Shown in pieces: positions 36,630 to 46,469 of a stretch of DNA of 64,000 nucleotides. Under the pieces are notes generated by a model. It saw only the letters and a list, made by a program, of their open reading frames with translations, ran no database searches and was not told where the DNA came from. The position numbers and the translations under genes are program-made. The stretch comes from Halothiobacillus neapolitanus c2 (GTDB taxonomy: Bacteria > Pseudomonadota > Gammaproteobacteria > Halothiobacillales > Halothiobacillaceae): the NCBI RefSeq assembly GCF_000024765.1, contig NC_013422.1, positions 496,001 to 560,000 of the forward strand, read 5' to 3'. Each line of letters opens with the position of its first letter. Within the stretch, counting starts at the first letter, position 1.

Positions 36630-36722
36630 AATACCCCCCTTTTTTTCAAAGGGAGTAGATCAACCCAGTTTCAAGCATAGACACATCCTCTTTGTAAGAG
36701 GGGGAACGAGGGGGATTTTGCA
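36630..36722. repeat. Palindromic C-rich/G-rich repeat between tolC and pcm
   Basis: A C-rich arm with TACCCCCCTTTTTTTCAAAG and a G-rich arm with AAGAGGGGGAACGAGGGGGA enclose a unique centre. Such elements occur widely in proteobacterial intergenic DNA. They may fold when transcribed but carry no protein. Confidence 0.6.
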
Positions 36723-36761
36723 TGGTTCCCATTGATAAGTGATGCCGAATCCGGTTTGAAC

Positions 36762-37427
36762 TCACGCAAACGAGAACTGCGGTTTGGGTTCGGCACCCTT
36801 GAGATAGCGTGTGTGTGTTTCAAACAGGTTTTGTGTATCGAATTGATCGTTCGCTTGGCGCGTTATCATGATGCCGGACATGTTCTGTTCCGAGCCGACG
36901 ATGGCAAACAACCGGCCACCGACATTGAGCTGTTGCCGATAGGATTCGGGAATGCGTTGTACGGCTCCGGTCAGAACGATCACGTCAAAGCGTTCGTTGC
37001 TGGCCCAGCCGTTGACGGCATCACCGGTCTCGAGCACCACCCGATCAATATTCAGCTCGGCGAGTTTTTCTGCGGCCGATTGGGTGAAGTCGGGGTGAAT
37101 ATCCACGCTGTGAACGCTTTGTCCCAAATGAGCCAGGCAGGCGGTGAAAAATCCGCTACCTGTGCCGATTTCCAGAACGCGTTCGTTGGGTGCTACGGCC
37201 AACGATTGCAGGATTCGGCCTTCGACGACCGGTGGCAACATGGTTTCACCGTGGCCGATCGGCAGCGCTGTGTCTGAGAAGGCGAATTGACGCTGTTCAG
37301 CAGGCACAAACTGTTCGCGAGGGATCTTGAACAGAGTGTCGAGTACCCGTTTGTCCAGTACATCCCAGGGGCGAATTTGTTGCTCAACCATATTGAAGCG
37401 GGCGCGTTCAGTATCAAAAGCCATCAT
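36762..37427 (-). CDS. pcm: Protein-L-isoaspartate O-methyltransferase family protein
   Basis: A 221-aa SAM-dependent methyltransferase. ATG 37427 (MMAFDTERARFNMVEQQIRP) is favoured by AGGA 9 nt upstream over a TTG at 37445. The sequence has the SAM-binding VLEIGTGSGFFTACLAHLG and the lid region IGHGETMLPPVVEGRILQSL near residue 70; the usual GYGQTISQP is thus altered to IGHGETMLPP. Members lacking the strict motif exist and may have other substrates, so repair of isoaspartate is likely but not certain. It is the first gene of a minus-strand run with tolC and murU and is divergent from thiC. Confidence 0.85.
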   Translation of the reverse strand: MMAFDTERARFNMVEQQIRPWDVLDKRVLDTLFKIPREQFVPAEQRQFAFSDTALPIGHGETMLPPVVEGRILQSLAVAPNERVLEIGTGSGFFTACLAHLGQSVHSVDIHPDFTQSAAEKLAELNIDRVVLETGDAVNGWASNERFDVIVLTGAVQRIPESYRQQLNVGGRLFAIVGSEQNMSGIMITRQANDQFDTQNLFETHTRYLKGAEPKPQFSFA

Positions 37428-37681
37428 GCGGGAAAATCCTGTCAATTATTGCCTGTCGAATAATGCTTGGGTTCAATACCGTAGGAAACCCTTCGGATCG
37501 AATGATCAATCAGCCCGCCAATATACCGAATGCGGACGGCTATGACCATGATTATGGCCGGGTGAATTGGGTGCGCATGCTGATTGGCGACTGTACCGGA
37601 TTCTGCGTGCTTCCCTGTAGGCGCTACGTGACTCATCGATCACGATATTCCGTCGCACGGGCAAATACCCTGCTAATCAAG
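37428..37681. other. Divergent intergenic region between pcm and the thiC leader
   Basis: Only a 99-codon frame without ribosome site or homology runs through this sequence; it crosses the TPP riboswitch and is rejected. The pcm promoter must lie here, but no clear box was identified. The thiC promoter and riboswitch follow on the right and are described separately. Confidence 0.5.
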
Positions 37682-37709
37682 TTGGACTTTTGGCCTCGCC
37701 TGATATACG
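37682..37709 (+). promoter_or_regulatory. Probable thiC promoter
   Basis: TTGGAC (37682-37687) and TATACG (37704-37709) with 16-nt spacing lie just before the riboswitch, putting transcription start near 37716. Confidence 0.6.
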
Positions 37710-37720
37710 TTCTCTTCCAT

Positions 37721-39760
<2,040 letters not shown>

Positions 39761-39784
39761 TCGCATGCTGTGAAATGTGCTTAT

Positions 39785-39815
39785 ACCCGCATTCAATCGG
39801 ATGCGGGTTTTTTCT
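39785..39815 (+). terminator. Rho-independent terminator after thiC
   Basis: ACCCGCAT (39785-39792) pairs with ATGCGGGT (39801-39808), followed by six T. It lies 25 nt past the thiC stop. Confidence 0.9.
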
Positions 39816-39845
39816 GTAAAAGCGAAATGTAAGGGAGATTGAGCC

Positions 39846-40322
39846 ATGATTGAAGTGGGACAAAAACTGCCGGAAGCGACCTTGTATCATCGCGGTGAAC
39901 AGGGGTTGAACGGTTGTTCCGTAACGGAAATGACGGCTGCACAACGTATTGTACTGTTTGCCGTGCCGGGGGCTTTTACCCCCACCTGTTCGGACGCGCA
40001 TGTACCGGGCTTTATGGTGCTCAATGACGCGATACGGGCTAAGGGCATCGATAATATTTTTTGCGTTGCGGTCAATGATCCTTTCGTCATGAAATTCTGG
40101 GGTGAACACCTGAACGTGGGTGACGCGATTCGCATGATTTCTGACGGTAATGGTATGTTCACGCGCGCCTTGGGTATGGAACGTGACATGAGCAATGGTG
40201 CCATGGGCATACGCTCCAAGCGCTACGCGATGATCCTGAACAATGGCGTTGTCGAATGGCTTGGCGTAGACGAATCAGGACTTGCCAATTCATCCGCCGA
40301 GGCGGTTTTGGGCGCGCTGTAA
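39846..40322 (+). CDS. Peroxiredoxin (Prx5/glutaredoxin-type)
   Basis: A 158-aa cytoplasmic thiol peroxidase with a good ribosome site (GGGAG). The active-site motif PGAFTPTCS holds the peroxidatic Cys48, preceded by the conserved Thr and Pro; FWGEHLNVGDAIRMISDGNG and MGIRSKRYAMI are also family segments. Other cysteines are at positions 24 and 73, so a resolving role for one of them is possible, but many relatives use glutaredoxin or glutathione. The glutathione synthesis genes gshA and gshB lie 8 kb away. It reduces hydrogen peroxide and organic hydroperoxides. Confidence 0.92.
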   Translation: MIEVGQKLPEATLYHRGEQGLNGCSVTEMTAAQRIVLFAVPGAFTPTCSDAHVPGFMVLNDAIRAKGIDNIFCVAVNDPFVMKFWGEHLNVGDAIRMISDGNGMFTRALGMERDMSNGAMGIRSKRYAMILNNGVVEWLGVDESGLANSSAEAVLGAL

Positions 40323-40332
40323 GCCTATTTGT

Positions 40333-41109
40333 TCAGCCGAGCTGTTTTCGTGGCAGGGCTTCCAGCCAGCCAATTGCCTCGCGCAGGGTTTCTTGCACGG
40401 GGCTTGAAAAATGCGTGATCCGGCGATGCGCTTGCAGTATGTCGTGGGGTTGCCATGGTTCGGCGCGATAGCACAAAACGCTGTTGTACCGTTCCGGCAC
40501 GCGCAACACCAGCGGGTCGGGATCAAAAAAGCGCTCGAGCGCGCGGGTTAAATCGCCAAGTGATCTGAGGTCGTTACGCCAGACATTGATGCAAAGTACC
40601 CCGATTTGACCGAGTTGGCGGGCCATTTGGGCCAAGCTGCGTGTCGGGATCGGCACCATGCCCTGCTCATCGAAAATATCGACCCAGATGATATCCGCGG
40701 CTGGAACGTCTGCCAGTTCATCGCTCGCGCAGATGTCGCCAAATTGCAGCTGCAAGCGGGGATGCTCAAGATCAAGCCCGAAGTATTGCTGGGCGATGGG
40801 CGCCAGTGAGGGGCGAAGATCGTGCGCATGAACAGAAATATCGGTATATTCTAGTAAATATCGCGCTAGCGCACCGCCACCTAGGCCGTACAAATTCAGG
40901 CGGCGTGGGTCGGGGTGTAGAACCAGTCCCATTAGTAAGGCGCGGTAGTAACCGAAGGCGAGTTTGGCCGGTTGAGCGGGATGCCAGCCGGATTGCGCGG
41001 TGTGGTTGCCGAAGTGAAGCGTAATCTCTCCCTCACTTTCGATAACCTCGATCAGTCCCCAGGCATCGCGCACCGATAATTTTCTCAAGGATAAATTCTT
41101 CTGGGCCAT
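40333..41109 (-). CDS. Spermidine synthase-like methyltransferase-fold protein
   Basis: A 258-aa protein of the spermidine/putrescine aminopropyltransferase fold. GLGGGALARYLLEY and VHAHDLRPSLAPIAQQYFGL correspond to the nucleotide-binding loops, ADIIWVDIFDEQGM to the acidic region; however the family's catalytic DG-acidic pair is not clearly recognisable, so a strict spermidine synthase assignment is unsafe. It is convergent with the peroxiredoxin gene, 10 nt apart, and divergent from the exported protein downstream. Such orphans occur widely in proteobacteria and their substrates are unknown. Confidence 0.75.
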   Translation of the reverse strand: MAQKNLSLRKLSVRDAWGLIEVIESEGEITLHFGNHTAQSGWHPAQPAKLAFGYYRALLMGLVLHPDPRRLNLYGLGGGALARYLLEYTDISVHAHDLRPSLAPIAQQYFGLDLEHPRLQLQFGDICASDELADVPAADIIWVDIFDEQGMVPIPTRSLAQMARQLGQIGVLCINVWRNDLRSLGDLTRALERFFDPDPLVLRVPERYNSVLCYRAEPWQPHDILQAHRRITHFSSPVQETLREAIGWLEALPRKQLG

Positions 41110-41147
41110 CTGCTATAACCAATGCAAGTTAAGATTAAGAGCGTCAT

Positions 41148-42068
41148 ATGAGAAATTCACGATTCATTCCCTTTGTTGTCGGCATCTGTTTATCGCTGAT
41201 GACCGTTGGTACTTCTTTCGCGGCCAGCTTCAAGGTAGGCGACCGGGTGTTCATTCCACTTTATTCCGAGAACCTGCTGGATGACGGCTACGCTGATGGC
41301 ATTATCCAGCGCATCAACGCCGATGGCACCGTGAATATCAAACTGTCTGATGTCGTGAATGGCGAAGACAAGACCATGTATGGTACGTGCAGCCCATCGG
41401 GCGCTTCCGAACAAATCATGACGGCACCGACGGCCCGCGCGAAGGAGGTCGTCAACGACGTGCCCACCGACAAGATTTTACCTTGGACGATCGGACAGTT
41501 TCAGTACGTCGAGAGGGAAAACCTCTCAACCACGCTGCAACGCTGGTTGGGCAGCGGGATGGCGATCACGCCCAACTCATTGGATATCGCGGATCGTCGG
41601 GCGCGTGAACTGGATTTGCCCCGATTGCGTGTCGTCGTCGCCATGGCCAAAGCACAAGTGGAATCCACCGGCGGCAATGGTTTCCCGGTGCCGGCCAGCC
41701 GCGCTTTGCATGGGGCGGCAAAAATGCTCGATGACGTTGCCGCGTTGGTTCAATCGCACCCGAATGCGGTGTCGGATGCGGCCGCCATCCTGGCCAAAAC
41801 AGCTCCACCACACAGCAAGGATCTTTTAGTTGAGGCCATCGTGCACATCGCGGAATTGACCCAAAAGCAATTGGCTCAACTGGCCGGTGACAATCCCGAT
41901 CCCACGAAGGTCGATGGATACACGCCCGCCCAACTGATTGCCATCTACACGGGCTATTACCGCATGATGACTGCAAACGATACCCAGCCCTATGAGAATG
42001 CCAAGGTCGCTTACTTTAGCGACAAGGTGGCGCAGGCGATCCTCGGTGGGCATTGGCCGGAATTATAG
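41148..42068 (+). CDS. Exported protein of unknown function
   Basis: A 306-aa protein with a clean signal peptide (RFIPFVVGICLSLMTVGTSFA, cleavage near residue 26). The first 70 mature residues contain FKVGDRVFIPLYSENLLDDGYADGIIQRINADGTVNIKLSD, reminiscent of a small beta-barrel (Tudor/SH3-like) fold but not assignable to a named family. The rest is mostly helical with LKALIVEAIVHIAEL-like hydrophobic heptads and two conspicuous Tyr/Trp patches (IYTGYYRMMTA and GGHWPEL at the end). I do not recognise the family. It is likely periplasmic and is divergent from the preceding gene. Confidence 0.75.
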   Translation: MRNSRFIPFVVGICLSLMTVGTSFAASFKVGDRVFIPLYSENLLDDGYADGIIQRINADGTVNIKLSDVVNGEDKTMYGTCSPSGASEQIMTAPTARAKEVVNDVPTDKILPWTIGQFQYVERENLSTTLQRWLGSGMAITPNSLDIADRRARELDLPRLRVVVAMAKAQVESTGGNGFPVPASRALHGAAKMLDDVAALVQSHPNAVSDAAAILAKTAPPHSKDLLVEAIVHIAELTQKQLAQLAGDNPDPTKVDGYTPAQLIAIYTGYYRMMTANDTQPYENAKVAYFSDKVAQAILGGHWPEL

Positions 42069-42078
42069 GTCAGGTTAT

Positions 42079-42684
42079 TTACGGTTGTAGTTGCCGTGTT
42101 TCAGCGTGTTCCCGTCGGGCTGCCTGATAGACCTCACGGGCTGCGTCCAAATTCATCAGGAAAATCCCCAAGCCCACGATCAGATCGGGCAAAGCCGAAT
42201 GCCATAAGAGGGTAATCAGGCCCGCCGCAATGATGGCGACGTTGGCTAGTGCATCGTTCCGGGCGAAAAGAAAAGCTGCGCGTGTCAGACTACCCTGGTG
42301 ATGTCTGAACCGGACAAGCAAAAAGGCACAGGCCAGATTGACGAATAACGCCCCAAGCCCGGTCAGGCTTAAATCGAAAGCATCGGGCGGTGCCTGACTC
42401 ATGACCTTGTTCCAGGCCATCCATAGGGTGGCAATTCCTGGAATGAGCAGGACGCCTGCCAAGAGCATGCCCAGTCGGGCACGGTAAACAAGGCTGAGTC
42501 CGATGCCGATGAGTATCAACAGGTTGATTGCGGTGTCTTCGAGAAAATCGATGGAGTCCGCAAACAGGGAAACCGAGCCTATCGATTGGGCAACAGTGAA
42601 TTCGACCCAGAAATAACCAAAGTTAAGTAACGCCACCCACAGGACGGCTCGACGCAATGGGCCGTGCCCATCAAGCTCAGTCAT
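42079..42684 (-). CDS. Small CDF-family cation transporter
   Basis: A 201-aa inner-membrane protein started at the ATG that overlaps the DUF1244 stop; a longer frame exists but its N-terminus is shadow sequence of DUF1244. It has about five or six helices. The expected acidic metal site of cation diffusion facilitators is seen as SLFADSIDFLEDTAIN, and the second as RNDALANVAII, in which Asn replaces the usual His. The cytoplasmic C-terminal domain of full-length CDF proteins is missing, so the protein is about 90 residues shorter than typical. Zinc, cobalt or iron export are possible. Probably co-transcribed with the DUF1244 gene. Confidence 0.8.
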   Translation of the reverse strand: MTELDGHGPLRRAVLWVALLNFGYFWVEFTVAQSIGSVSLFADSIDFLEDTAINLLILIGIGLSLVYRARLGMLLAGVLLIPGIATLWMAWNKVMSQAPPDAFDLSLTGLGALFVNLACAFLLVRFRHHQGSLTRAAFLFARNDALANVAIIAAGLITLLWHSALPDLIVGLGIFLMNLDAAREVYQAARREHAETRQLQP

Positions 42685-43000
42685 GCTGTTTGATGGCTGT
42701 TTTGAATTGTTCTTGTTGCGTCGGGGTGGCTTCACTTTGGTGGCGCTTTTTCCACTCGTCGTAGGGCATGCCGTAAATCGCCACGCGTGCATCGTGGTCG
42801 CTCAGCTTGGTACCCCGTTCCTCGGCGGCTTCGCGATACCAGCGGGATAGGCAGTTACGGCAAAATCCGGTCAGGTTCATCATGTCGATGTTCTGTACGT
42901 CGGTTCGTTCTTGCAGATGTGCGACCAGACGGCGGAAGGCAGCGGCTTCCCACTCGGTTTTGTCTTTTGCATCCGTGGTCGGGTTGATGTGTTCGTTCAT
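42677..43000 (-). CDS. DUF1244 domain-containing protein
   Basis: A 107-aa soluble protein with the family signature NLTGFCRNCLSRWYREAAEERG followed by MPYDEWKKRHQ. Two cysteines in CxxC spacing suggest a small metal or redox site. Found in many proteobacteria; function is unknown. Its stop codon overlaps the start of the CDF transporter gene. Confidence 0.93.
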   Translation of the reverse strand: MNEHINPTTDAKDKTEWEAAAFRRLVAHLQERTDVQNIDMMNLTGFCRNCLSRWYREAAEERGTKLSDHDARVAIYGMPYDEWKKRHQSEATPTQQEQFKTAIKQHD

Positions 43001-43040
43001 CGGGTTTGCTTCCAGATGTGGTTAGGGTGTCGAAAAAGAG

Positions 43041-43262
43041 TCAGGCAGGCGTCCGGGTGACCAGCGTCACGGCGTGAAGTGCGCCGGAAGCCAAGGATGG
43101 CGCCAGTATCTTGTTCACGCGCTGGTGCTGTTGCAGCATCGTTTTGCCCGCAAATTCAGAACTGAGTACCGTGATCTTGAAGTTGCAGCCTTCTCCTTCG
43201 GGGTGAACCTCGGCATCGGGGATTTCATTTTGAATCATCGAAACGATTTCGGCGGAATTCAT
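43041..43262 (-). CDS. BolA family protein
   Basis: A 73-aa protein of the BolA/IbaG fold: a helix (NSAEIVSMIQNEIPDAEVHPEG), then CNFKITVLSSEFAGKTMLQQHQRVNKIL and the final HAVTLVTRT. Members work with monothiol glutaredoxins in iron-sulfur cluster handling or act in acid and envelope stress; the short form is closer to IbaG than to BolA proper. The neighbouring genes do not clarify the role. Confidence 0.88.
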   Translation of the reverse strand: MNSAEIVSMIQNEIPDAEVHPEGEGCNFKITVLSSEFAGKTMLQQHQRVNKILAPSLASGALHAVTLVTRTPA

Positions 43263-43349
43263 GGCATAACCTCTGTCTGTGGCACAAATGGCGTGCCTGA
43301 TTTTCTTACTTCGTTTGAATCCATCCTGATGGATGACTCAAAGTTTTTA

Positions 43350-44474
43350 CTAATCGAGTAGTGATTTTAGCGGCAAACCGATCACGTCGCAGCGCCAACC
43401 GGTTGTGAGTTTGTTCAAGGCATCGGGTGCGCGTATCAAGCGGAGCATATCGTCGGTGGTGGCGAGTAGCGATGGACTGATTTCCATTAGTTTGCTGCGT
43501 TCCTGCACCAAAGCCTGCATGCGGTTCAGAATGGCGTTCGTTTCGGGGTCGGTGCGTTGGTATGCCTGCCATTGGGGGAACGCTTCCGGCGGCAACTGTT
43601 TGGCACGCTCGATGGTGGCGCGTAATTCATCCACCTGCTCGACACTCAGGTGATGCCGTGCATTTTTAGGGTTCAACAGGTTGGGCCTGAATTGACGTGA
43701 ACCGGCCAGTTCCAGCGCCTGCTCGTCACTTAAGACCCAGCGCCGAGGCAGGTTCAGCTCGCGAGCCCATGCTTCCCGCCAGGTCGTGATTGCATCGAGT
43801 ACGGCTCGTTGTGCAGCGCGCAATGCCTGTTGACCGCGAACCTTGCGCCAGAGACCGGTCATCTGGGGCTGGAAGCGTTGGGGGTCGCTGAGTGCGGCGC
43901 ATTCCTCGTCGAACCATGCCAGTCTGTTTTTGGTGGCCAACTGCTCGCGAAGCAGGGGGTACATGCTGCGTAAAAAGCGCACGTCATCAGCCGCGTAGTG
44001 TTGCTGTTCTGCTGTGAGTGGGCGCTGAGCCCAATTCGTTCGGCTTTGCGATTTGTCGAGTTCCACATGCAGCAGGCGGTTAACAAGGTTTGCGTAACCG
44101 ATTTGCTCGCCAAGCCCTAAAAAGGCCGCGGCGATCTGGCTGTCTCGTAAGGTTTGCGGCAGCGCGCCGGAATCGAGATAGATCAGTTCCAGATCCTGCT
44201 CTGCGGCATGGAAGACCAGTGGGGAAGACGTTCGATTCAGTTCATGCCATAAAGGTGCCAACGGCACGGCCAGTGGATCGATCAGCCAGATGGCGTCTGG
44301 GGTGGCGATCTGCACCAAGCATAATTGCGGGAAATAGGTGGATTCCCGCATGAACTCCGTGTCGATTGTGGCCCAGGTTGATTCGGCAATCTGGTCACAA
44401 ACGTCATGCAGTGCCGAGGTGGATTGAATTAATCGGGGCTGTTGCGCAAGCCCGAACCCGTCCGTGATGGTCAC
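43350..44474 (-). CDS. rnd: Ribonuclease D
   Basis: A 374-aa 3'-5' exoribonuclease of the DEDDy class, started at a GTG codon 4 nt after the upstream gene stops. The catalytic residues are Asp38 and Glu40 (TIDTEFMRE), Asp94 (AAEQDLEL) and Tyr160 with Asp164 (HYAADDVRFL). A C-terminal HRDC domain (about 210-290) contains WREAWARELNLPRRWVLSDEQAL. It trims tRNA precursors and other stable RNAs. It forms a probable minus-strand operon with the peptidylprolyl isomerase and dksA genes. Confidence 0.96.
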   Translation of the reverse strand: MTITDGFGLAQQPRLIQSTSALHDVCDQIAESTWATIDTEFMRESTYFPQLCLVQIATPDAIWLIDPLAVPLAPLWHELNRTSSPLVFHAAEQDLELIYLDSGALPQTLRDSQIAAAFLGLGEQIGYANLVNRLLHVELDKSQSRTNWAQRPLTAEQQHYAADDVRFLRSMYPLLREQLATKNRLAWFDEECAALSDPQRFQPQMTGLWRKVRGQQALRAAQRAVLDAITTWREAWARELNLPRRWVLSDEQALELAGSRQFRPNLLNPKNARHHLSVEQVDELRATIERAKQLPPEAFPQWQAYQRTDPETNAILNRMQALVQERSKLMEISPSLLATTDDMLRLIRAPDALNKLTTGWRCDVIGLPLKSLLD

Positions 44475-44478
44475 AAGC

Positions 44479-45078
44479 TCAGGGTAGAACCTTGATGGAT
44501 TCGATCAGGACGGTTTTTTTCGGCACATCCTGAGGGAAGGGACCCGCTGCACCAGTCGGCGTGCTGACGATTTTATCAACTACATCCATGCCAGAGGTCA
44601 CATGGCCGAATACGGCATACCCTGCACCCCGCATGGATGGGCCGCTGTAATCCAGGAATTTGTTATCGGCCACGTTGATGAAAAACTGGGCAGTAGCAGA
44701 ATTCGGATCACTGGTGCGTGCCATGGCGATGGTGCCGCGCCGGTTGCTCAAGCCGTTATTGGCCTCGTTGGCGATGGGCGCTTGGGTGGGTTTCTGGCGG
44801 AAATCAGGGGTAAAACCACCGCCCTGAATCATGAAACCAGGAATCACACGATGAAAAATCGTGTCGTTGTAGAACCCCGATTTCACGTAGCTTAGGAAGT
44901 TTTCGACCGTTTTGGGCGCTTTGTCAGCGTCCATCTCAACCGTAATCGCCCCCATGTTGGTGACGATTTTGACCAATACAGGTTTGGCCTTAGGCGCTTC
45001 GGTTGCAAAAACGGATGAAGTTGAGCCAATAAGGCAGGCGACGGCGATGGCCGAAAACAGGCGACGGGCTTTATTCAT
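44479..45078 (-). CDS. Cyclophilin-type peptidylprolyl isomerase, exported
   Basis: A 199-aa protein started at ATG 45078, which overlaps the last codons of dksA; a longer frame upstream only shadows dksA. An N-terminal signal peptide ([21 protein letters not shown]) precedes the cyclophilin domain: [41 protein letters not shown], and [17 protein letters not shown]. It resembles PpiA, the periplasmic isomerase that accelerates Xaa-Pro folding. Confidence 0.93.
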   Translation of the reverse strand: MNKARRLFSAIAVACLIGSTSSVFATEAPKAKPVLVKIVTNMGAITVEMDADKAPKTVENFLSYVKSGFYNDTIFHRVIPGFMIQGGGFTPDFRQKPTQAPIANEANNGLSNRRGTIAMARTSDPNSATAQFFINVADNKFLDYSGPSMRGAGYAVFGHVTSGMDVVDKIVSTPTGAAGPFPQDVPKKTVLIESIKVLP

Positions 45079-45487
45079 CACGTTGGACTCGCTCAAGTCG
45101 CTCGTGCCGTTCCTGAGCCTCAATGGTCAGGGTGGCGATCGGGCGGGCCTCCAGGCGACGAATGCCGATCTCATCGCCCGTTTCTTCGCAGAAACCATAG
45201 TTGCCATCGGCAATTTGCCTTAAGGCTTTGTCGATCTTGTTGATCAGCTTGCGATAGCGATCGCGGGTACGCAGTTCAAGTGCGGCGTCCGATTCGAGCG
45301 ATGCGCGGTCGTTGATGTCCGGTTCCTGCCAGTTTTCTTCACGCAGGTGATTGACGGTGGTTTCGGATTCTTCAAGCAGTTCGTCGCGCCAAGTCAGCAG
45401 CTTCTGCTTGAAGTATTCGAGCTGCATGGGGTTCATGTATTCTTCGGATTCCGAAGGCTTGTAACCAGGTGGGAGCGTGACTGCCAT
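45071..45487 (-). CDS. dksA: DksA-type RNA polymerase-binding regulator, zinc-free variant
   Basis: A 138-aa protein started at ATG 45487 (GAGG 9 nt upstream). The coiled coil and acidic tip with DxxDxA (Asp57, Asp60, Ala62) that insert into the RNA polymerase secondary channel are intact. The zinc finger is degenerate: the four canonical cysteines read Cys100, Thr103, Thr121 and Ala124 in [30 protein letters not shown]. Related single-Cys or no-Cys DksA proteins fold and function without zinc. It would mediate the ppGpp stringent response and may respond less to metal loss than the E. coli protein. It precedes ppi and rnd. Confidence 0.93.
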   Translation of the reverse strand: MAVTLPPGYKPSESEEYMNPMQLEYFKQKLLTWRDELLEESETTVNHLREENWQEPDINDRASLESDAALELRTRDRYRKLINKIDKALRQIADGNYGFCEETGDEIGIRRLEARPIATLTIEAQERHERLERVQRDE

Positions 45488-45661
45488 GTACCAAAACCTC
45501 ATTCCGGCTTGCGTTGAGCGCACCGTTGTCTAAAAATCAAACGCGCTGCAACGTGCAAAAACACACTGCGGCCGCGCAAACAGCTCGTGAGTATAGGTTT
45601 AGCGCCCCGCCTGCGCAATCCTTGAGTGATGCCCGTTGCCAATAAGCTTGGGTTGCGCTGT

Positions 45662-46414
45662 TCAGCGCGTAGTCAACCCGTGTCCGCTGGAAAATTGCCA
45701 AGTGCGCGTGATGACGATTTGATCGAAGCGGGCAGCGAGCGCGGGCGGAAAAGGCGGGTAGGGAGATGCCAACTGGACCAGACGCCGCGCGGCCGTGTCG
45801 ATTTTCGGATTGCCTGATGAGTGCTGGATGGCGATATCCATGACGTGTCCTTCCTTGTCGATGGTCACGGCAAGAATCAACTGCCCGGAAATTTTTTGGG
45901 AAATCAGGTCTTCGGGGTAGTGGTCGTTTCCATAGGCTTCGACCTGTCGCTTCCACCGCGACAAGTAGTCTCCGGCCGGGCCATTGACTGTTTTGCTGGT
46001 CAGGAAACCGGTTTTCAGAGAGCGGCTCACGGCCTCATTCAGGCGGTTGAAGGCATCCGGTGCGGCATTCGTCGTGGGGGTGTCGGTGATGCCGTTATTA
46101 CCTGTTGTGGTGATGCCTTTGCCGGATTTTGGTTTTTGCAGGGTGTTGGTCTGTTCGCCCGCAGCGCTGGCAAGGGCTTGGGTTGTTACTTTGTCGTTGA
46201 TTTTATCGGACGGCGTGGGACTGGCATCGTTGGTCTTTGCCGCAAGAGGGGCATCCAACGTCAGTTCGATCGGTCGCGGTGGCGGTGGACTGGGCTTATC
46301 GCCAGTGAAATAGATGGCGAAAAACAAGGCGTGAACGACCAATGCGACGAGCAACGCGGCGCCGAAGCGCTTGTCGCTATCAATGAAGTTTTGATCGAGT
46401 GCCCAATGATCCAT
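45662..46414 (-). CDS. TonB-like energy transducer family protein
   Basis: A 250-aa protein with an N-terminal signal anchor (FGAALLVALVVHALFFAIYF at about 17-36), a Pro-rich stretch (KPSPPPPRPIELTLD), a long disordered Thr-, Asn- and Lys-rich region, and a C-terminal TonB fold (about 160-240, SGQLILAVTIDKEGHVMDIAIQHSSGNPKIDTAARRLV). It would couple proton motive force to outer-membrane receptors. exbB and exbD are not in the window. BtuB lies 16 kb away and is one possible client. The 175 nt after its stop carry no gene. Confidence 0.9.
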   Translation of the reverse strand: MDHWALDQNFIDSDKRFGAALLVALVVHALFFAIYFTGDKPSPPPPRPIELTLDAPLAAKTNDASPTPSDKINDKVTTQALASAAGEQTNTLQKPKSGKGITTTGNNGITDTPTTNAAPDAFNRLNEAVSRSLKTGFLTSKTVNGPAGDYLSRWKRQVEAYGNDHYPEDLISQKISGQLILAVTIDKEGHVMDIAIQHSSGNPKIDTAARRLVQLASPYPPFPPALAARFDQIVITRTWQFSSGHGLTTR

Positions 46415-46469
46415 CGTTCTTCCTTGTGGTTGCAGCGCGTCTTGCTCTTAGGTGATCCCAGCGCTGGCT

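Noticed and set aside
45537-45956. 139-codon minus-strand frame beside the TonB-like gene
   Set aside because: Most of it lies inside the TonB-like gene in another frame and the product is a basic, Arg-rich shadow; only 125 nt extend beyond.
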